Positions 41,445 to 45,489 of a DNA stretch of 45,489 bases are shown one piece after another. Under the pieces are notes generated by a model, which did no database searches, was not told the DNA's origin, and saw only the letters and a list, made by a program, of their open reading frames with translations. This DNA is from Mycoplasmatales bacterium. Its GTDB lineage: Bacteria > Bacillota_I > Bacilli_A > Mycoplasmatales > JABAAY01. Position 1 is the stretch's first letter. Each line of letters opens with the position of its first letter. The stretch is from assembly GCA_014238225.1 (NCBI GenBank), contig JABABL010000006.1, positions 1 through 45,489 on the forward strand, in the 5' to 3' direction. Both the position numbers and the translations under genes were made by a program.

Positions 41445-42971
41445 TTATGAGCCTGCTGTTTCAGCTTTTCCAAGCCTAGAACGAACCAGTCCAATTGCTA
41501 CAACAGTTAACGTCATTAGAATTCCAATAACTACAATAGCAGCTGTGTAACCAAGAAGACCTGTTTGTGAACTTCCAGCCGAAGGAGACACAGCGCCTAA
41601 TTGAGAAAGTGTAATTAAAATTCCTGTTGTGAATCCAGAAGAAAGCATCAATCCAGGAACAATTTTTACAACATTAGGGTTTTTGGTTGCTTTACTTGCG
41701 TAAGTTAAAATAGCTGGGAAAATAGGTGCACCAAAGAATCCTAACATTCCTGCAAATATGATTGCGATGGCTAGCGAACCACTGCTTACTAAATTACCAC
41801 TAGAATCAGTTATTTCAGATGCAATTGCTCCATTTGAATTAAGCAAGAATAGTCCTGCAGCTAACGACACAAACACACCACAAACACCTATAACTTTTAG
41901 TTCCGATATCTTATGTGAGAAAAAGGCATAGATAATTCTACCAAGTGTTTCGCAAACTCAGAAGGATCCTATAACAACACCAACCAATTGAGCACTAAGG
42001 TAGGCACCCGCACCCACTCCAAAAATTCCTCCACCAAAACCAGTGTCACCATTTTCTTGCATTCCTGTTGATCAAGTGGCAGTTACGGTATTTTCAATAA
42101 AAATGAAACTCGCAGATGCTACAACAAACAATAGTAAAACAAGAATAAGTGATTTTCTTCCTTTTTTTACTGTTTCAGGATCAAGAGTTTTCGCGATTTG
42201 TAAATTTTCAAAATTCTCGTGTTTGTTTTTTTCCATGTCTAAAAACACCCTATGTTTTTCATGAAATTTAATAATGAAGAACAATAACAACAAGAGGACA
42301 ACTATACCGATGATTGCAAGATAGTACCATTGTCAACTAGGTCTAACATCTTCTCCTCCTGCTGCAGCAACAACAGGTCCAATGAAGGCAGAAACTGAGA
42401 TACCAATCCCGTACATGGACTGCGATAAGTTTAAATATTTATTTATCCCACCAGTAGTTTTATTGTTTTCTATTAGTGCAAACGTTAAAGAAGAAACTAG
42501 CATTCCTGCTGCAAATCCAATTACAAATTGCCCAATTGCAAACATTGCAATTGCTATTCCCAAACTAAAGTTAGCTTTATTAGGGATTGCAAAAGCTATA
42601 AGTCCAAAAATAAAAATAAGTCCGCTACCAATCAAATTCAAAATTAATGAGATTTTAAGAGAATTGATAACACCAATTTTCTTTAAGAAGATAGGACTTA
42701 AGAGCCCCGATAAAATTAATCCAACAGAAAACAAAGCAATGGTTGCAATGGTTACACCACTTGCTAATGTTGTGTTTTGTGAATCTGCTAAACCTGCAAG
42801 AGTTGCACCAATTTGTACAGCAGCAATTCCGCTTATTCCAGAAACCATCCCTGAAACTAATTGTGCTAATAAACACATTATGTTAAGAGAGAATCTTTTT
42901 TTAGTATCGAATAATTCAAAAGAGCCGCTATTAACTTTTGTGTTTGTTTTTTTAGCAACTGCTTCTGACAT
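41445..42971 (-). CDS. Major facilitator superfamily transporter
   Basis: 508 aa with about twelve hydrophobic segments split by a central cytoplasmic loop (about residues 240-270, HEKHRVFLDMEKNKHENF), the MFS 6+6 layout. FLKKIGVINSLKISLILN after helix 2-3 fits the position of the MFS loop 2-3 signature, loosely. It is continuous only with four UGA=Trp codons. The substrate cannot be told from the sequence; sugar or nucleoside uptake is possible given the nucleoside phosphorylase and udk next to it, but that is inference. It is monocistronic, with 306 bases of non-coding DNA upstream. Confidence 0.85.
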
Positions 42972-43110
42972 ACTATATAAAGAATAATAAAATTTTCACA
43001 AAATAAAGCACTTTTACAAAAAACAATTTATTAAAGCGGATATATTTAGTTATTTGACTTTAATTTACTACTATAATGCTTTTAACAATGGATTTTAATA
43101 AAATAATGTT

Positions 43111-43188
43111 ATGCAACACCCTATTCCAGTAAAATGTTGTACTATCCCAACAAAATGTTATGTTGTTCCAGACAAATGTACCCACTAG
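43111..43188 (+). CDS. Possible 25-residue Cys-rich micropeptide (speculative)
   Basis: ATG at 43111 to TAG at 43186 reads MQHPIPVKC, then CTIPTKC, YVVPDKC, TH: a heptad unit xxPxKCx three times with four Cys in total. A consensus TATAAT lies 33 bases upstream, though an out-of-frame ATG (43088) intervenes and there is no Shine-Dalgarno. The Pro-x-Lys-Cys spacing would suit a metal- or thiol-binding peptide. The alternative is that the repeat acts as DNA (operator sites) and the frame is incidental. Confidence 0.25.
   Translation: MQHPIPVKCCTIPTKCYVVPDKCTH
43123..43185 (+). repeat. Three tandem 21-base repeats
   Basis: Units at 43123-43143, 43144-43164 and 43165-43185 share the core CCAnnnAAATGTnnnnnn (CCAGTAAAATGT, CCAACAAAATGT, CCAGACAAATGT). 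The 21-base period equals two helical turns, as for tandem protein-binding sites. The same repeat is also in frame with an ATG at 43111. Confidence 0.6.
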
Positions 43189-43277
43189 GTATTTGAAAAC
43201 AAATAACCGAAATAACAAAATATTGCTTCCGCTTTATCAAATCACCACAGGTAACTTTTATCTTGCAATCTTTCTCT

Positions 43278-44066
43278 TTAATTAATTCTTTTTAAAACTT
43301 CTATTGAAAAAGCGATAAGGTTTTTGGTTCTCTTTGCTTCTTCTTCTGGCTCAATATGTTCATCTTTTCCTAAAACAGAAATTGCCAGTGCAGCTGTATC
43401 AATATCGTAGTATTGTCCAAACATAAATAGCATCGATGCTTCCATTTCACCGCCTATTGTATTGAACTTTCTCACCAAGGTCATATATTCTTTGTTCTTG
43501 GTCTCTTTTGGAGCAGTCTCGAATTTTCGGGCATATAATGCTGACTTAGTGTGAAAGACACCTATTTTTATTTTGTCAAACATTTTCAATTCAACAGCTG
43601 TTTGTTGAATGTCGGAAATAAGTGAGAAAGACGCCACAGAAGGAAATTCTTTTGGAAAATAAGCATCAGTTGCGTGTTCATCCCTTATTGCTGCAGTAGC
43701 AACCAAAATATCGTCACCTTTTATTGAGTCTTGCATGGCACCGCACGTTCCTACACGAATAATTTTAGTAGCTCCCATTCTAATTAATTCTGTAAGAATA
43801 ATTTCAACACTAGGAGTGCCCATTCCAGAACTTACAGACGCAACATCAATTTTTTTGCCATTATGTTTCAAGTGACCATAATGAAAATTATGTCCTCGAG
43901 GATGGGTAATGACTTTTGCATCCAGAAAACTCTCACTAATTTCCTTCGCTCTAGCAAACGCTCCCGGCAATAAGATATAGCGTCCTCTTCCATTATTCCC
44001 TTCCATGTGTTTATGAGTGATATTCATGTGAAGTGGTGTGAATTCTAGGTCAATGTTTTTATTCAT
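43278..44066 (-). CDS. Nucleoside phosphorylase (uridine phosphorylase-like)
   Basis: A PNP/UDP-family enzyme splitting nucleosides with phosphate. LTELIRMGATKIIRVGTCGAMQ, then GDDILVATAAIRDEH, and GGEMEASMLFMFG (ribose-binding Met-Glu) are the family blocks in order. The phosphate loop, usually LPGDPxRA, is LPGAFARA here, so the conserved Asp is Ala. It is 262 aa and uses no UGA. A minus-strand TATAAT (44089-44084) lies 18 bases upstream. Its neighbour udk phosphorylates uridine, so the two are probably alternative pyrimidine salvage routes. Purine specificity cannot be excluded. Confidence 0.85.
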   Translation of the reverse strand: MNKNIDLEFTPLHMNITHKHMEGNNGRGRYILLPGAFARAKEISESFLDAKVITHPRGHNFHYGHLKHNGKKIDVASVSSGMGTPSVEIILTELIRMGATKIIRVGTCGAMQDSIKGDDILVATAAIRDEHATDAYFPKEFPSVASFSLISDIQQTAVELKMFDKIKIGVFHTKSALYARKFETAPKETKNKEYMTLVRKFNTIGGEMEASMLFMFGQYYDIDTAALAISVLGKDEHIEPEEEAKRTKNLIAFSIEVLKRIN

Positions 44067-44189
44067 GTCTCTCTTTCACTTGAATTATAACAGTTGTATT
44101 ATTTCAGTCAGAGACACCAGTTGAATAACCAGAACAATTTATTAAAAACACTAAGACAATAATTTACAATCATTATTTTTTAACATTAA

Positions 44190-44240
44190 TTGCCACTAAT
44201 TAGCAAAAAAGATTATTATGAATATAAGATAAAAAAAAGG
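44190..44240 (+). promoter_or_regulatory. Sigma-A-type promoter and ribosome binding site for udk
   Basis: TTGCCA at 44190-44195, an 18-base spacer, and TATTAT at 44214-44219 form a -35/-10 pair. AAAGG ends at 44240, 6 bases before the ATG at 44247. This shows that the in-frame TTG at 44190 is part of the -35 box, not the start codon. Confidence 0.6.
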
Positions 44241-44246
44241 ATGCAA

Positions 44247-44900
44247 ATGAAAAAAGAAAGACACTTAATATGTATTGCTGGAGCAAGTGGGAGCGGCAAA
44301 ACAACATTTGTTAAAAAATTAATTTCGTCACTTCAAAACAAGAAAACAAGCAAAACATACGGATTACTTTCTTTAGATCATTATTACCACGACTTAAAAG
44401 ATAAAAGTTTAATAGAGAGATCACTTCATAATTTTGATGCTCCTGAGGCACTTCAATGAGAATTAATTGAAAAGCATGTCGGTAAATTGCTGAAAGGCGA
44501 GACAATAACATGTCCTTATTATGACTTTGCAACTCATACAACAATTCCCGCAAATGAATTTAAAATTCAACCACCAGATATTTTGATAATTGAAGGAATA
44601 CACGGAATGTATTCTAAAATGTTTAGAGATGTAGCAACACTTAAGATTTTTGTGAAAACAGATTCAGATATTTGTTTATGCAGAAGACTAATGAGGGATA
44701 TTACTGAAAGAGAAAGAACAGCAGAATTCGTTATTGATCAATACCAACGCACAGTTAAACCAATGTATGAGAAACACATTGAACCAATGATTAATCTTGC
44801 GAATATTATTATTCCAGAAGGTGGCTTTAATAACGTAGCGTTGAAAGTAATAAAAGAAGCAATCTTAAGGATTGACAATTTGAACGATACAGAAGAATAA
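44247..44900 (+). CDS. udk: Uridine kinase
   Basis: Phosphorylates uridine and cytidine with ATP or GTP. The P-loop is IAGASGSGKTTFVKKL at residues 9-24, followed by LSLDHYYHDL (substrate-binding DxYY), FDAPEALQ (FDhPdA motif), YDFATHTTIP and IIEGIHGMYSKMFRDVA, then RLMRDITERERTAEFV (lid). It is 217 aa. I choose the ATG at 44247 from the ribosome binding site spacing and because promoter elements occupy the upstream frame. One UGA is Trp. Confidence 0.95.
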
Positions 44901-44939
44901 CAATTCAAATTGGTAATTTTGTAATAAACTTGAATATGT

Positions 44940-45489
44940 ATGACACTCTCCAAAGCCAAAGAAACACGCTATAAGAAAATCCTAAATAACCTTTTAGACA
45001 TTAAAGGAAGAGATCAAGCATTATTCACATCAGTACACAGCACAGTTTCTTTTGATGTTAATACTAAGTTTGGTGAAAATACAGCCTTAAAACTTTTAAC
45101 AAACAAATCATTTTCCTTTACTTTAAAAGAGGACGATATAAAGGAATTGCTTGCTGAAATTAAGAAGGAAACCGATTATCAAAGAATCATTGCAGCATAT
45201 GAAAAATATAAGATAAGACTTTTCAATACAAAAAAGCTAGCATTGGAAAATCCAAAAACTTTTGGTGAAACTAAAAAACTACTAATAAACGATTTAAAAG
45301 AACGTATTCAGAAGAAAAATAATCGCTGAAAAATATTCATTAGCAGAGGTAGAGAAATAAACGATCAAAAAAACATTTGACCCATTCACATTGCTACAAT
45401 GTTTATTTCCGTTAAAACAGATAGGAAAGTGGTTTATGCACCGTTACTAATAAAAGAAGTACAACTGTACAGTAGCCCAACCGAATTAA
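44940..45489 (+). CDS. N-terminal part of an unknown protein (3' cut by window)
   Basis: The open frame runs to the window edge (at least 183 residues) with two UGA=Trp codons near 45328 and 45378. The first 130 residues are charged and helical. The later WPIHIATMFISVKT and APLLIKEVQLY resemble, in a general way, the start of large superfamily I helicase-like ATPases in mollicutes, but no P-loop is within view, so I do not assign it. TAATAA lies 12 bases before the ATG, and udk ends 39 bases upstream. Confidence 0.6.

Larger units (their letters stand above)
42972..43277. other. 306-base intergenic region with promoter-like and repeat elements
   Basis: The only gap above 300 bases. It holds minus-strand -10-like sequence near 42984-42989 for the MFS gene (TATTAT, 12 bases before the ATG). 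It also holds a strong rightward TATAAT at 43072-43077, a 14-codon ATG frame at 43088-43132, and a three-copy 21-base direct repeat at 43123-43185. The stretch 43189-43277 shows nothing I can name. No tRNA fold was found. Confidence 0.5.

Noticed and set aside
42382-42987. A 201-residue plus-strand open frame opposite the MFS transporter gene
   Set aside because: It is the antisense shadow of a strongly hydrophobic gene; it is Pro/Lys/Ile-rich without domain logic, and the minus-strand frame shows twelve membrane helices.
42972-43277. A tRNA or riboswitch in the largest gap
   Set aside because: No cloverleaf, T-loop GTTCRANYC or recognisable aptamer core on either strand; only promoter-like boxes and the 21-base repeat.
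44190-44246. Upstream TTG start for udk adding 19 residues
   Set aside because: The TTG is the first half of a good -35 box (TTGCCA) with an 18-base spacer to TATTAT, and AAAGG is placed for the ATG at 44247.

Overview
The window is chromosomal DNA from a mollicute. Dozens of essential genes (ileS, lspA, thyA, folA, ppa, cmk, der, gpsA, pgsA, fmt, pepA) are intact only if UGA is read as tryptophan (genetic code 4). A standard-code reading breaks each of them at conserved Trp positions. The DNA is AT-rich, genes overlap by a few bases or lie a few bases apart, and there are no rRNAs, recognisable tRNAs, insertion sequences or CRISPR arrays. Code 4 excludes Acholeplasma/Izemoplasma-type lineages. 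The gene set (ferritin, a flavodiiron fusion, GH38 mannosidase, folate and thymidylate genes) is richer than in the most reduced mycoplasmas and would suit a host-associated organism in a low or fluctuating oxygen niche. That niche is an inference.

Layout. 1-5.5 kb (+): end of an unknown gene, coiled-coil protein, ileS-lspA-rluD-dCMP deaminase. 5.5-6.8 kb (-): ferritin and RNase HIII. 6.85-10.9 kb (+): membrane protein, acpS, GH38 alpha-mannosidase. 11-15.7 kb (+): SSB-like protein, thyA-folA-plsC-scpA-scpB-rluB. 15.7-16.2 kb (-): ppa. 16.3-21.7 kb (+): tail-anchored protein, cmk-der, gpsA, HU, YugP-type protease, DnaD-like protein. 21.7-22.2 kb (-): recU. 22.2-26.7 kb (+): gpsB, RNase P RNA, membrane protein, hpf, pgsA, holA, large membrane protein. 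26.7-27.0 kb (-): rpsT. 27.05-33.3 kb (+): small hypotheticals, a 38-residue membrane peptide, fmt, lepA, a Fic-fold-like protein with a membrane partner. 33.3-35.9 kb (-): flavodiiron/rubredoxin/NADH oxidoreductase fusion. 36.0-39.3 kb (+): MazF/PemK-like protein, pepA, large exported protein. 39.3-44.1 kb (-): acyl-CoA-dehydrogenase-like protein with YitT, MFS transporter, nucleoside phosphorylase. 44.2 kb to end (+): uridine kinase and a truncated unknown gene.

How it works together. Much of the window is housekeeping: protein synthesis and its maintenance (ileS, fmt, lepA, rpsT, hpf, rluB, rluD, der, RNase P), nucleotide metabolism (dCMP deaminase-thyA-folA, cmk, udk, nucleoside phosphorylase, ppa), chromosome upkeep (scpAB, HU, DnaD, recU, rnhC, holA, SSB) and lipid/envelope work (acpS, plsC, gpsA, pgsA, lspA). 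The accessory content is the interesting part. A one-chain NADH-driven O2/NO reductase and a ferritin suggest an oxygen/iron detoxification capacity. Others are an acyl-CoA dehydrogenase homologue coupled to YitT, a Fic-fold protein lacking its catalytic motif, a PlsC whose catalytic His is Asn, a solitary MazF-like protein, and a tandem 21-bp repeat that could encode a Cys-rich micropeptide.

Transcription signals also show a pattern. Many genes have a -10 hexamer ending 6-9 bases before the start codon and no Shine-Dalgarno, implying leaderless mRNAs. Two divergent gene pairs appear to share a perfectly palindromic -10 element.
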